DNA of 64,000 nucleotides from [Clostridium] leptum DSM 753 (GCA_000154345.1 DS480347.1:372001-436000); one strand, 5' to 3'. Positions 40,842 through 49,732 are shown, counted from the first letter of the stretch. The notes: a model not told the origin generated them from the sequence alone. A program made the numbers and translations.

Positions 40842-40985
40842 TCAATGATCATCCTTCTCAATTTCAATGGGGACTGGCTCCATCATGGAGCTTTGAGTGA
40901 GCTCTCCCATTTTGGCAAAGCATTTTATCGAGAAATAGAATCCGGCAATCACTACAACGCTGGTCAGAAGCAAATTAAAAATCAT
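40842..40985 (-). CDS. Small single-pass membrane protein, 47 residues
   Basis: The frame starts at ATG 40985 with GAGGTG five bases upstream and ends at TGA 40842. The protein opens with a hydrophobic helix (MIFNLLLTSVVVIAGFYFSI, residues 1-20), then KCFAKMGELTQ and an acidic tail (EIEKDDH). A terminator follows at 40759-40789, and putP lies beyond it on the same strand. Good ribosome-binding site, helix and terminator together make it a likely gene. It may be an accessory to a transporter; I know no family for it. Confidence 0.65.
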   Translation of the reverse strand: MIFNLLLTSVVVIAGFYFSIKCFAKMGELTQSSMMEPVPIEIEKDDH

Positions 40986-41180
40986 GATGGCACCTCGTTT
41001 CTTTTGATTTGTATTTATCTTATCAGAAAATTATGGACACGTTTTGGCTCAAAAAAGAAGAATTTAAGAAGATTTCATGAAAAAATTAATAACAGATGAA
41101 TATTAGCTTGAGAGAAATCCTCATGGAACAAACAGCTCATAAGCCGGTAAATTCATCATAATTCAAACACTAAGAAATAA
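40986..41180. other. Intergenic stretch upstream of the small membrane protein gene
   Basis: AT-rich, probably holding the minus-strand promoter for the 47-residue protein, but I cannot point to a clear one. No gene seen. Confidence 0.4.
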
Positions 41181-41261
41181 AAAAGCGCGGTAGAACCGCG
41201 CCCTTTTAAAAAGGAGAGGAAAATTATGAAAAAAGTTCTTGTAAGCAATTTAATGTTTTAG
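41181..41261 (+). other. Hairpin/Shine-Dalgarno/mini-ORF unit 2 (11 codons)
   Basis: AAAAGCGCGGT and ACCGCGCCCTTTT form a hairpin (41181-41207), then AAAAAGGAGAGG and an ORF at 41226-41261 that begins ATGAAAAAAGTTCTTGTAAG. The arrangement and first codons match unit 1. From 41262 to the ferredoxin gene at 41459 I see nothing more. Confidence 0.3.
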
Positions 41262-41458
41262 GATATCTATAGTGTAACCAGGAAATGTGTTGGCTGTGTG
41301 AAAGCTATATGAATATTTTATAAAAACTATTTTGGACAACCAGCTTGGTTATTTTTGACTTTGCGGCGGATTTGTTTTCCGGGATAACACAAGCGAGAAG
41401 AAATATTTTAAATCTTTCGGGATTTTCGAAGCTTTAGGCCTCAACAGGGAAAACATCA

Positions 41459-41656
41459 TTACTCCGTATCAGACAAGGAGATCACCGAGGTCGGGCAGCC
41501 TTGCTCCGCAGTGCGGGCGCTTTCCTCCTGGTCTTTGGGAACCTGCTCCTGTGCCACAAAAGCGATGCCGTTGTCGCCGGCGGAAAATACCTCAGGACAA
41601 ACATCATAGCATTGTCCGCAGGCAATGCAGCCATCCTGATCGATAAATGCGTTCAT
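41459..41656 (-). CDS. Ferredoxin, single [4Fe-4S] type
   Basis: 65 residues. Cluster ligands C10, C13, C16 and C54 (CIACGQC and GCP near the end), with C20 as a fifth Cys. Only one cluster set is present, with an acidic interior, as in monocluster ferredoxins of anaerobes. GAGGTGA precedes the ATG. Electron partner unknown. The ferritin-like gene lies 48 bases upstream on the same strand. Confidence 0.93.
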   Translation of the reverse strand: MNAFIDQDGCIACGQCYDVCPEVFSAGDNGIAFVAQEQVPKDQEESARTAEQGCPTSVISLSDTE

Positions 41657-41704
41657 AAAATCACCTCACGGTTATTATACGCGCTGAATGGCAATTTTAA
41701 ACAC

Positions 41705-42211
41705 TCAGGATGATAAATCCTGTAAAAATTTATTCAGCACCGCTTTATGAAGCTTTTCATCCTGGGCGATGCGGGCCAAATTAGCGGCCACCTTCGCATC
41801 CTTAACACACTGAGACTGACGGGTATACGTGATATAGGCAGCTTCCTCGGCTGCGATATCTATTTTTAATAGCTTGTGGATATCGGCAGTATAGTCAACC
41901 ATTTTTCCATTCCATGGCAGTGTGATTCCACGCTGATAAGAGAAAAATTTCGGAGTTCCCCCCAACAGGCTGATCAGTTGTCCCAGACGGTGAAAGTGGC
42001 GCATTTCTACCATGGCGATTTCCGACAGGGTTTTCGAAATCTCAGGATAATCCTTTTCCAGCCTCCAGGCTTGATAGGTGTATTGGTGGATCGCCGTCAT
42101 CTCGCTTTTTGCGGCGGATAGGTCGTTGTTCAGCAAGCGCGCCAGACTGGGATTGGGACCACATACCTCCACTGCGGGATAATCGGCCGGATATGTAACG
42201 TTGATGCTCAT
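41705..42211 (-). CDS. Ferritin-like di-iron protein
   Basis: 168 residues of a four-helix-bundle fold. Likely metal ligands are E37, E69 and H72 (EMRHFH), E122/E123 (AEEAAY), and E152 and H155 (DEKLH), the usual E, ExxH, E, ExxH order. The family is close to rubrerythrin-like and manganese-catalase-like proteins; a role in peroxide or iron handling is inferred. GGGAGG precedes the ATG. The ferredoxin gene follows. Confidence 0.85.
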   Translation of the reverse strand: MSINVTYPADYPAVEVCGPNPSLARLLNNDLSAAKSEMTAIHQYTYQAWRLEKDYPEISKTLSEIAMVEMRHFHRLGQLISLLGGTPKFFSYQRGITLPWNGKMVDYTADIHKLLKIDIAAEEAAYITYTRQSQCVKDAKVAANLARIAQDEKLHKAVLNKFLQDLSS

Positions 42212-42269
42212 AGAAAGGAACCTCCCGGTAAAATTAGAAATACTAATCTATATGCGCGCGGAAGGTTAA

Positions 42270-42308
42270 AAAGAAGAACCGTGGGAAAACCATTAGTTCT
42301 CCCACGGC
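42270..42308 (-). terminator. Terminator of the NrdD-tail-like gene
   Basis: On the minus strand, CCGTGGGA and TCCCACGG pair around a longer loop, followed by TTCTTCTTTTT. Confidence 0.75.
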
Positions 42309-42321
42309 AGAAAGCGATGCT

Positions 42322-42597
42322 TTAATTTGCAAGGGTATGCTTGACCCGGTCCCTTTCCTCGGCGCTTTTCGCATTATTCCAGTGACTCATATCGCCAACC
42401 AAATAGCCGGTGATTCTGCGGATATGCTCAAATGGCACCTCCTCAAAGGTGTAATTCAAATTGACAAATTCGCCGTCCATTTCAATATTCAGGGCCTTTA
42501 GCTTTCTTTGGGGATTTTTTTCCTGGACATGATCCACATACGCTTGTATTTCCTCGTCGGTCATCACGCCGCCGGTAACGGTTACATAATCTAACAT
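42322..42597 (-). CDS. Small protein resembling the C-terminal tail of anaerobic ribonucleotide reductase NrdD
   Basis: 91 residues. The end RRITGYLVGDMSHWNNAKSAEERDRVKH resembles the zinc/glycyl-radical tail of NrdD (RxTGYxxxxxxWNxxKxxExxDR), but the glycyl-radical site and the Cys pairs are absent. The N-terminal half (MTDEEIQAYVDHVQEKNP) is helical. Small NrdD-like proteins of this type are annotated in Firmicutes as NrdD, probably wrongly. AAAGGAGCG precedes the ATG. Confidence 0.75.
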   Translation of the reverse strand: MLDYVTVTGGVMTDEEIQAYVDHVQEKNPQRKLKALNIEMDGEFVNLNYTFEEVPFEHIRRITGYLVGDMSHWNNAKSAEERDRVKHTLAN

Positions 42598-42630
42598 ATG
42601 AAGCGCTCCTTTTAGTTATTTGATAGTATT

Positions 42631-42659
42631 ACGATACCATATCTTGTGTTATAAGTCAA
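42631..42659 (-). promoter_or_regulatory. Promoter of the NrdD-tail-like gene
   Basis: On the minus strand, TTGACT (42654-42659), a 17-base spacer and TATCGT (42631-42636) with TGG before it. Confidence 0.6.
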
Positions 42660-42797
42660 TAATAATTCTTAATATTATTTCATAGGGGCTAAAGCGGAAA
42701 GGCTTCTGCATAATATGCCCAGCGCGGCCAGAAAATCCTCTGAAAGCCTTTTCCCATTCCCGCATAAAATGGAAGGATAGAAAGGAGAGAAGGAGCT

Positions 42798-43874
42798 TTG
42801 GTTACCATTAGCTTGTGTATGATCGTAAAAGATGAAGAAGCGGTGCTCAAACGCTGTTTAGAAAGCGCAAAGGAAATTGCCGATGAGATGATAGTGGTAG
42901 ATACCGGTTCCCGGGATCAGACCAGAGAAATCGCGGAAAAGGAGGGAGCACGGGTATATCAATTCCCATGGATTGATGATTTTGCGGCGGCAAGGAATTT
43001 TTCCTTTTCCCAAGCGGTCATGGATTACTGCTTGTGGCTGGATGCCGATGACGTTCTGCTGCCGGAGGATCGGCGCCGGCTGCAAAAGCTCAAGGAGTCC
43101 CTGGAGCCTGGCGTTGACATGGTGATGATGAAATACAATACCGCGTTTGATTCCCAAGGAAAGCCGATATTTTCCTATTACCGGGAGAGGCTGATCCGTA
43201 ATTTTCGGGGATATCGGTGGATGGGAGCAGTCCATGAGGTGATCCCGCCCCAGGGAAAGGTAATTCATTCCACGATCGCGGTGACCCATCAAAAGATGGG
43301 AAAAGGGGATCCCGACCGGAATCTTCGGATTTTTGAAAAGCTTCTGCGGGAAGGGAAAACCCTGGACCCGAGGCAGCGGTTTTATTACGCTCGGGAACTT
43401 TTTTACCATGAACGATATGAAGGGGCCGCTGAGGAGCTGCTGAATTTTCTTCAAAGCGGTCAGGGATGGGTGGAAAACGAAATTGAAGCCTGCCGCCAGC
43501 TTTCCCAATGTTACCGAAAGCTGGGGAGGGAGCGGGAGGTCTTGCCGGCGCTTTTGAAAAGTCTGGAATATGATATCCCAAGGGCGGAGGTTTGCTGTGA
43601 CATTGGGTTTTATTTTATGGAACGGGAGCGATACCGGCAGGCAGCTTATTGGTATCAGACGGCGGCGTCCTGCGAAAGGGAGGATCAGTCGGGTGGTTTC
43701 GTGCTGCCGGACTGCTACGATTACATCCCGTATTTACAGCTGTGCGTCTGCTATGACCGTATGGGAGACTATATAACGGCGAGCATGTATAACGAGAAAG
43801 CGGGAAAGTGCAAGCCGGATTCGGAGGCGTACTTGGCAAATAAAACCTACTTTGAGAGAAGGCTTGAGCTTTAG
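42798..43874 (+). CDS. Family 2 glycosyltransferase with TPR-like C-terminus
   Basis: 358 residues. GT-A core: TISLCMIVKDEEAVLKRCLESA, VVDTGSRDQTREIA and the metal-binding LWLDADDVLLP. Residues about 180-350 form TPR-like helical repeats (RFYYARELFYHERYEGAAEELL, CYRKLGREREVLPALLKSLEY). TTG start with AGAAGGAG upstream. Such proteins glycosylate proteins or start cell-envelope glycans; the acceptor is unknown. The gene stands alone. Confidence 0.92.
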   Translation: MVTISLCMIVKDEEAVLKRCLESAKEIADEMIVVDTGSRDQTREIAEKEGARVYQFPWIDDFAAARNFSFSQAVMDYCLWLDADDVLLPEDRRRLQKLKESLEPGVDMVMMKYNTAFDSQGKPIFSYYRERLIRNFRGYRWMGAVHEVIPPQGKVIHSTIAVTHQKMGKGDPDRNLRIFEKLLREGKTLDPRQRFYYARELFYHERYEGAAEELLNFLQSGQGWVENEIEACRQLSQCYRKLGREREVLPALLKSLEYDIPRAEVCCDIGFYFMERERYRQAAYWYQTAASCEREDQSGGFVLPDCYDYIPYLQLCVCYDRMGDYITASMYNEKAGKCKPDSEAYLANKTYFERRLEL

Positions 43875-44013
43875 AGGGCTTAGGCCATTCGTTGAACAGG
43901 AGTGATTAGAAGCGCCTAAAGTAAGGGGAACGGCCTGCGGGCGGCCGTCAAAGGCGGGAATTACTTCAAGCATGCGCCGGGAAAGGGAAAGGAAAATGAA
44001 GATAAAAAGCTGA

Positions 44014-44042
44014 TTGACTTTACTCCATAAAATTGATAAAAT
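44014..44042 (+). promoter_or_regulatory. Promoter of the NSS transporter gene
   Basis: TTGACT (44014-44019), a 17-base spacer and TAAAAT (44037-44042) with an extended TGA. It shows that the in-frame codon at 44014 is not the start. Confidence 0.82.
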
Positions 44043-44079
44043 ATATGAACAAATTGTAAAAGCAGGAGGAACCGGCAAA

Positions 44080-45447
44080 ATGCAGAGAGAAAAATTTTCT
44101 TCCCGGTTAGGTTTTTTGCTGATCTCGGCGGGATGCGCCATCGGTCTTGGAAATGTCTGGAGGTTTCCTTATGTGACAGGAGAATACGGCGGCGCTGCTT
44201 TTGTGCTGCTTTATTTGTTTTTCCTGCTGGCGCTGGGCCTGCCTGTTATGGTGATGGAATTTTCCGTGGGCCGCGCCAGTCAAAAAAGTATCGCCAAATC
44301 CTTTGATGTTTTAGAGCCGAAAGGAAGTAAATGGCATTTTTATAAAGTAGTGGGAATCATAGGCAATTACCTGCTTATGATGTTTTATACCACGATTGGC
44401 GGATGGATGCTGATCTATTTCATCAAAACCCTGAAAGGAGACTTTGAGGGCCAGTCTGTGGAGCAGGTAGGCGTAATTTTTGAGGGGATCACCGCGAATC
44501 CTTGGCTGATGATCGGCGCGATGGTTCTGGTAGTGGCGCTTTGCCTTGGAGTGTGCTCCTTCGGCCTGCAAAACGGGGTGGAAAAGGTTACCAAAGTGAT
44601 GATGGTTTCCTTGTTCGCCATTATGGTGGTGCTGGCGGTTCATTCGGTCACTATGGAAAACGCGGGAACAGGCCTTGAATTTTATCTTTATCCTCGGTTT
44701 GACAAGCTATGGGAAAATGGTTTGGCCGACGCGGTTTTTGCCGCAATGGGCCAAGCGTTTTTTACCTTGAGCATCGGTATGGGCTCGCTTGCGATTTTTG
44801 GCAGCTATATCGGCAAAGAACGTTCCTTGACCGGAGAGGCCGTCAGCGTAATGGTGCTGGATACCAGTGTGGCCCTGATTGCCGGCCTGATTATTTTTCC
44901 CGCCTGTTCCGCCTTTCATATCAATCCGGACAGCGGCCCGAATCTGATTTTTGTCACACTGCCGAATGTGTTTAATTCCATGCAGGGCGGCCGCGTCTGG
45001 GGCGCGTTCTTTTTCGTATTTATGAGCTTCGCCGCTTTTTCCACGATTATCGCGGTGTTTGAGAACATTATCTCCTGCTTGATGGATCTCTTGGGCTGGT
45101 CCAGGAAAAAAGCTGTGGCTTTCAACCTTCTCGCTATTATCCTCCTGTCTCTGCCTTGCATTTTCGGCTTTAATCTGTGGAGCTCCTTCCAGCCTCTGGG
45201 GGCTGGTTCCAATATTCTGGACTTGGAGGACTTTATTGTCAGCAATAATATTCTGCCCTTGGGCTCGCTGGTCTACGTGCTGTTCTGCACAACCCGCTAT
45301 GGCTGGGGCTGGGATAACTTTATCGAAGAAGCCAATATGGGAAAAGGCATGAAATTCCCCAAATGGGCGAGAGGCTATATGATGGTAGTGGTTCCGGTGA
45401 TCATTTTGGCTATCTTTATTCAGGGTTACTTTGTAAAATTTGGATGA
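44080..45447 (+). CDS. Neurotransmitter:sodium symporter (NSS/SNF) family transporter
   Basis: 455 residues with about 11-12 membrane helices. The first helix carries the sodium/substrate motif GCAIGLGNVWRFPYVTGEYGGAAF, and ASQKSIAKSF follows in loop 2. It imports an amino acid with sodium; substrate unknown. ATG at 44080 has AGGAGG before it. No MetS-like small subunit is seen downstream, where the terminator follows directly. Confidence 0.94.
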   Translation: MQREKFSSRLGFLLISAGCAIGLGNVWRFPYVTGEYGGAAFVLLYLFFLLALGLPVMVMEFSVGRASQKSIAKSFDVLEPKGSKWHFYKVVGIIGNYLLMMFYTTIGGWMLIYFIKTLKGDFEGQSVEQVGVIFEGITANPWLMIGAMVLVVALCLGVCSFGLQNGVEKVTKVMMVSLFAIMVVLAVHSVTMENAGTGLEFYLYPRFDKLWENGLADAVFAAMGQAFFTLSIGMGSLAIFGSYIGKERSLTGEAVSVMVLDTSVALIAGLIIFPACSAFHINPDSGPNLIFVTLPNVFNSMQGGRVWGAFFFVFMSFAAFSTIIAVFENIISCLMDLLGWSRKKAVAFNLLAIILLSLPCIFGFNLWSSFQPLGAGSNILDLEDFIVSNNILPLGSLVYVLFCTTRYGWGWDNFIEEANMGKGMKFPKWARGYMMVVVPVIILAIFIQGYFVKFG

Positions 45448-45448
45448 G

Positions 45449-45478
45449 AAAAAGCCCCGAATTTTCGGGGCTTTTTCT
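45449..45478 (+). terminator. Terminator of the NSS transporter gene
   Basis: AAAAAGCCCCGAA and TTCGGGGCTTTTT pair around TT-type loop bases, with T run. Confidence 0.92.
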
Positions 45479-45562
45479 TGACGGAAAGGAAGCGGGTGAC
45501 AGATTTTAAAGGAAAGCTGGCACGGAAGGAAGATTATCGTTGAAGAATAAAGGATGCTTATT

Positions 45563-46096
45563 ATGGAATTATGGGATGTCTATGATAAAAAAGGAAGAAA
45601 AACCGGAACGCTGAAGGAGAAGGAGGCCGACTATCTGCCTGGGGAATACCACCTGGCTGTGGAGGCTTGGGTATTTAACCGCCGCCGGGAAATTTTAATA
45701 CAGCAGAGGTCGTGGCACCGGGAAATCCTGCCGGGAAAGTGGAGCCTGACCACTGGAAGAATAATCGCCGGGGAGGATTCCGAACAGGGATGCGTCCGGG
45801 AGCTGAAAGAAGAACTGGGAATGCAGGTAAAACAGGAAGAGCTCTCCTTTCTGCGCCGGATCGTCCGGGAGGACCCGCTGATTTGGGATATTTACTTTAC
45901 CTTGCAGGATGTACCTGTAGAGGAGCTTAGGCTGCAAAAGGAGGAGGTAATCCAGGCACGGTGGGTAAGCTTCGATCAGTTCCGCGCCTATCTAAAAAGA
46001 GGGTCGGTTTTCCGCTATCCTGAGATTGATGAGGTATTGGATGCCGCGGATGGCTGGATGGATGATATCCTGGGAAAAGAAACGGAAACGTCGTGA
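45563..46096 (+). CDS. NUDIX hydrolase, isopentenyl-diphosphate isomerase-like
   Basis: 177 residues. The Nudix box is GRIIAGEDSEQGCVRELKEELG, with GX5EX7REUXEEXGU pattern intact. MELWDVYDKKGRKTG at the start and the WSLTTG segment place it with YfcD/IDI-like Nudix proteins. Start at 45563 because AAAGG touches the alternative ATG at 45554. Substrate unknown. Confidence 0.92.
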   Translation: MELWDVYDKKGRKTGTLKEKEADYLPGEYHLAVEAWVFNRRREILIQQRSWHREILPGKWSLTTGRIIAGEDSEQGCVRELKEELGMQVKQEELSFLRRIVREDPLIWDIYFTLQDVPVEELRLQKEEVIQARWVSFDQFRAYLKRGSVFRYPEIDEVLDAADGWMDDILGKETETS

Positions 46097-46214
46097 TCGG
46101 AAATGCCCGGCGGCAAAGATTATGCCCGGGGCACGAAATACAATTGAAAATTTTTCAAAAGCCTTAGAAACACCGCCCTGAGGATCCTTTTTCGGCTGGT
46201 GGTTCCTAACAAAA

Positions 46215-46263
46215 ATAAAAACACCGCCGGAGCGCTGAATTTGAAACAGCGCCTCGGCGGTAT
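46215..46263 (-). terminator. Terminator of the cupin gene
   Basis: On the minus strand, ACCGCCGAGGCGCTG and CAGCGCTCCGGCGGT pair with one internal mismatch pair and are followed by TTTTTATTTTTG. Confidence 0.85.
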
Positions 46264-46305
46264 TAAGACAATGCTATTTTCTGATTGCAAGCCTTCTTTT
46301 TGAAA

Positions 46306-46638
46306 TCAATCTAAGATCACCAAAGCCATCAGTACCAGGTTTTCGGTTCCGGTGTTGTCCAGGCCGTGACCGAAGCCGTCGGGAGTAAAGGTGATATCTC
46401 CGGCACTGACAGGGCGGTTAGTCCCATTGTCGTTATACACGCCCTGACCGGAAATAATATAATAGGTTTCGCTTTCGTTGTGATGCTCGTGGTAGCCGAT
46501 CTCACATCCCGGCTCCAAAGTGATTTCCGCATAAATACGGCACTTCCCATTTAATTCTTTTTCGCCCAAAAGATGCTTCATGATGACGTGACCCTTGCCG
46601 CCCCTCATATGCTCCTTGATCTCAACTCTAGGTTCCAT
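46306..46638 (-). CDS. Cupin domain protein
   Basis: 110 residues forming one cupin barrel. Motif 1 is GYHEHHNESETYYIISGQG with three His and a Glu, and motif 2 is PDGFGHGLDNTG. It is a likely metal-binding sensor or enzyme of unknown substrate. ATG at 46638 has AAAGGAG upstream; an ATG at 46674 lies before that site. Confidence 0.9.
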   Translation of the reverse strand: MEPRVEIKEHMRGGKGHVIMKHLLGEKELNGKCRIYAEITLEPGCEIGYHEHHNESETYYIISGQGVYNDNGTNRPVSAGDITFTPDGFGHGLDNTGTENLVLMALVILD

Positions 46639-46747
46639 TTTGTACGCTCCTTTACTTCGTTGTTTTCTTATCAAATTTGTGCCACCGTCTTTGTTTTATT
46701 GTACGACCCGAAAACCGGGAAGTCAAGAGATTGTAAAAGGTTTAAGA

Positions 46748-48190
46748 TTATTGCGGCGGCTTTAGCTGGCCGGACTTGAACCGCTCGAAGCTTTCGCTGC
46801 TGACCACTAAAATATCTCCCACCTTGATCTTGGTAGAGCCTCTGGGAATAATGGTTTCCCCGTGCCGTTTGATCATGACGATCAGCACTTCCTCCGGGAT
46901 ATTGGCTTCACGAAGCAGCCTGCCAGCGTAGAAATCGTCCTCTGTCACCGGTACCTCCAGCAGCTTGGTATCCACGTCGTCCTGATAATCCGTAAAGGTT
47001 TTCAGCACTAGACTGTCATCCTCCTTGTCTACCAAGCCCAGCTTATCCGCGATTTTTGGCAGCAAGGTGCCCTGTACCGCCACAGAAAACAACGCGACAA
47101 AAAATACAATATGAAAAATATCATGTTCAATCACTACGCCGCTGCTCATGACAAAAATAGCGAACACAATAGAAGCGGCGCCCCTCAGGCCGGACCAGGA
47201 AACCAGAAGCTGCTGGCGGACGGGAGTCTTAAACCAGGAAAGGATCAGGAAGGTGGCCACAGGTCTTGCCACGATGATCATGAATACGGAAATTAAAATG
47301 GCTGGCAAGGCCACAGAGGGAATTTTGGAGGGAAATGCCAGCAAGCCTAAAACAAAGAAGATGGCGATCTGCATCAGCCAGGTGATGCCGTCAAAAAAGT
47401 GAACCAATGAGGTTTTATGTAATATCTTGCTGTTGCCGAGGACAATTCCTACAATATATACGCTGAGATAACCGTTGCCGCCCAGCCAGGAAGAAAAACC
47501 ATAAGTGAACAAAGCGGTGCCGATCACCAAAATTGCGTCCATACCATTGATCTCAAAGTTGATTCGGGAGAGGAGCTTCGAGGACAAAAAGGCCACGCCG
47601 AAGCCGATGCCAAACCCAAATAAAAGCTGTTTTGCAATCATCCAGGGCAGAGAAATATCGGAAGAGACTGACATGATCGTTAAAATGATAATGGTCATCA
47701 TATAAGAAACAGGATCATTGCTGCCGCTTTCAATTTCCAGCAAGGAAGCCAAGCCGCCCTTTAAGTTCAGCTTTTTTGAACGCAGGATGGAAAATACGGA
47801 GGCGGCGTCAGTAGAACCAACCACCGAACCGGTCAGCAGCCCTTCCAGCCAGCTCATGCCTAAGGCGTAATGGCAGAAAAGGCCAGTTAAAAGGGCTGTA
47901 AAGATTACTCCCAGGGTCGACATACAGATAGACTGTTTCAGCACCGGCCTGGCGGTGTTCCAGTTGGTGCCAAAGCCGCCATAAAACATGATGAAAATCA
48001 GAGCGACAGAGCAGATGGTTTCCGCTAAGCCATAATTGTCAAAGTAGATACCCACAATACCGTCCGAGCCAAAAACCATGCCTAATAAAATGAAGATGAG
48101 CAAAGTAGGCACGCCGAAACGATGCAGGAATTTGCTGGAAAACACGCAGAGAATTAAAATAATAGCAGTAATGATAATAGCTACTGTCAA
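46748..48190 (-). CDS. CPA-family K+/H+ or Na+/H+ antiporter with TrkA-C domain (NhaP2/CvrA-like)
   Basis: 480 residues. Twelve or so membrane segments with GSTDAASVFSILR (transport-site Asp) and ESGSNDPVSYM, and LVSWSGLRGAASIVFA late in the membrane domain. The C-terminus (VTEDDFYAGRLLREANIPEEVLIVMIKRHGETIIPRG onward) is a TrkA-C nucleotide-type regulatory domain. TTG start at 48190 is favoured for GGGAGG just upstream. Role in monovalent cation and pH balance. Confidence 0.92.
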   Translation of the reverse strand: MTVAIIITAIILILCVFSSKFLHRFGVPTLLIFILLGMVFGSDGIVGIYFDNYGLAETICSVALIFIMFYGGFGTNWNTARPVLKQSICMSTLGVIFTALLTGLFCHYALGMSWLEGLLTGSVVGSTDAASVFSILRSKKLNLKGGLASLLEIESGSNDPVSYMMTIIILTIMSVSSDISLPWMIAKQLLFGFGIGFGVAFLSSKLLSRINFEINGMDAILVIGTALFTYGFSSWLGGNGYLSVYIVGIVLGNSKILHKTSLVHFFDGITWLMQIAIFFVLGLLAFPSKIPSVALPAILISVFMIIVARPVATFLILSWFKTPVRQQLLVSWSGLRGAASIVFAIFVMSSGVVIEHDIFHIVFFVALFSVAVQGTLLPKIADKLGLVDKEDDSLVLKTFTDYQDDVDTKLLEVPVTEDDFYAGRLLREANIPEEVLIVMIKRHGETIIPRGSTKIKVGDILVVSSESFERFKSGQLKPPQ

Positions 48191-48344
48191 AACAGGCCCT
48201 CCCTTATGTGAAAATAAAAAACGCAAATCAATCAGAAGTGCTGGCGGCGCTTCTGATAAAATAGTCTTATAATTATGTTAACAATTTTATTTTAACACAT
48301 TATTTTGCATAATAAAAGAAAAAGTTGAAAGGTTTTGAGTTTAA

Positions 48345-48806
48345 ATGGAAATTGAACGGAAATTTTTGCTGTCAGGATTCCCGGATTTGCCGGAACTCGA
48401 GAGGGCCGAAGTTTTCCAGGGCTATCTGGGGATTTCTCCGGAAGTGAGAATCCGGAGCAAGCGGGTAGGAGAGGCAGAAACTTACCGTTTGTGCTTCAAA
48501 GGCGAGGGCAGCCTGGTTCGGGAGGAAATCGAGCTGGACCTGGATAAAGCAACCTTTGAAAGCTTGAAAAAGCTGCTGCCGAAGCCGATGATCCGCAAGG
48601 AGTACCGGATTTACCGGCTGGAAAACGGACTCAGGCTGGAATGCAGCCGGGTGGACCCGGGCACAGATACGGAATTTTATTACGCTGAGGTGGAATTTCA
48701 GGATCAGCAGCAGGCAGAGATTTTTTCCCCTCCTGATTTTTTGGGCAAAGAGGTCACCTATGACGGCAGCTATCGCATGAAAGCGTACTATCAGCGAAAA
48801 AAATAG
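48345..48806 (+). CDS. CYTH domain protein
   Basis: 153 residues of a triphosphate tunnel enzyme. The N-terminal signature ExExK appears as EIERKFL, followed by Arg/Lys/Glu-rich strands (VRIRSKRVG, REEIELDL, RKEYRIY, EVEF). It acts on inorganic triphosphate or a nucleotide-type phosphoanhydride; the substrate is not evident. It is followed after 11 bases by a lipid kinase gene and divergent from the antiporter gene. Confidence 0.92.
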   Translation: MEIERKFLLSGFPDLPELERAEVFQGYLGISPEVRIRSKRVGEAETYRLCFKGEGSLVREEIELDLDKATFESLKKLLPKPMIRKEYRIYRLENGLRLECSRVDPGTDTEFYYAEVEFQDQQQAEIFSPPDFLGKEVTYDGSYRMKAYYQRKK

Positions 48807-48817
48807 GAGGGAGCGCA

Positions 48818-49732
48818 ATGCGGTGTTTGGTAATTTACAATCCAGCGGCGGGAAAAAAGGGAGCGTACCGCGGAGTGCGGGAGCAGATACGGCGCTACTG
48901 CCAAAAAGAAGGAATCGACCTGGAAGAAGCGGTGACGCAATTTCCAGGCCACGCTGAGAAAATTGCGGAAGCAGCGGCCCGGACGGGGGAACCGGTCAAA
49001 ATTTATGGCGTAGGCGGCGACGGGACCCTGTGTGAGATCGCGGGCGCGGCGGCAGGCCGGAATCACGTCGAAGTAGGAATTTTCCCGGTGGGAGCCGGTA
49101 ATGATTATATCAGAACCTTTGGCTCTCAAGAGCGCTTTTTGCAGGTGGAGGCGCAGATGAAAGCCCAGCCTGTCAAGGTGGACATGATACAAACAGAGAA
49201 AATGCTGTCTCTGAACCTTTGCTCCGCCGGGCTGGACGCCGCGGTGGCCCTACATATGGCCAAATTTAAAAAGCTGCCCTTGGTTTCCGGGCCTATGGCC
49301 TATAACCTGGCCCTGGTAAAATGCGTGCTCGGCAAAATGGGAAACGATCTGAAGGTAACCATCGACGGCCATCCGCCCATTCAGGACCGGTTTTTATTCG
49401 CCCTGGCGGGAAGCGGGCGGTATTACGGCGGCGGCTACTGCGGCGCTCCGGAGGCGGATCCCTCCGACGGCCTGCTGGACTTTGTCTTGATCCGCAGGGT
49501 AGGGAGGCTCCGTCTGGCAAAGCTGCTGTCCGAGTATAAGAAAGGAAAGCATTTGCGGTCCGGTGCCTTTCAGGATATTTTAATTTTTATGCGGGGAAAA
49601 CGGATGGAAATTACCTGCGAACAGTCTGTTGTGGTAAATTTCGACGGAGAGTGCCAGCCGCTTTCCCAGATTTCCTTTCAGGTGCTTCCCCAGGCGCTGA
49701 ATTTTTTGGTTCCCGGAGGAAAACAGGCGTGA
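48818..49732 (+). CDS. Diacylglycerol/lipid kinase family protein (YegS/DagK-like)
   Basis: 304 residues. NPAAGKKG at the start, the nucleotide-binding YGVGGDGTLCEIAGA and FPVGAGNDYIRTFG are the DAGK catalytic motifs. It phosphorylates a lipid such as diacylglycerol at the membrane. GGAGGGAG precedes the ATG, and the CYTH gene is 11 bases upstream. Confidence 0.93.
   Translation: MRCLVIYNPAAGKKGAYRGVREQIRRYCQKEGIDLEEAVTQFPGHAEKIAEAAARTGEPVKIYGVGGDGTLCEIAGAAAGRNHVEVGIFPVGAGNDYIRTFGSQERFLQVEAQMKAQPVKVDMIQTEKMLSLNLCSAGLDAAVALHMAKFKKLPLVSGPMAYNLALVKCVLGKMGNDLKVTIDGHPPIQDRFLFALAGSGRYYGGGYCGAPEADPSDGLLDFVLIRRVGRLRLAKLLSEYKKGKHLRSGAFQDILIFMRGKRMEITCEQSVVVNFDGECQPLSQISFQVLPQALNFLVPGGKQA

Noticed and set aside
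40845..41099. 84-codon plus-strand frame
   Set aside because: It is antisense to the better supported 47-residue gene and extends into AT-rich non-coding sequence.
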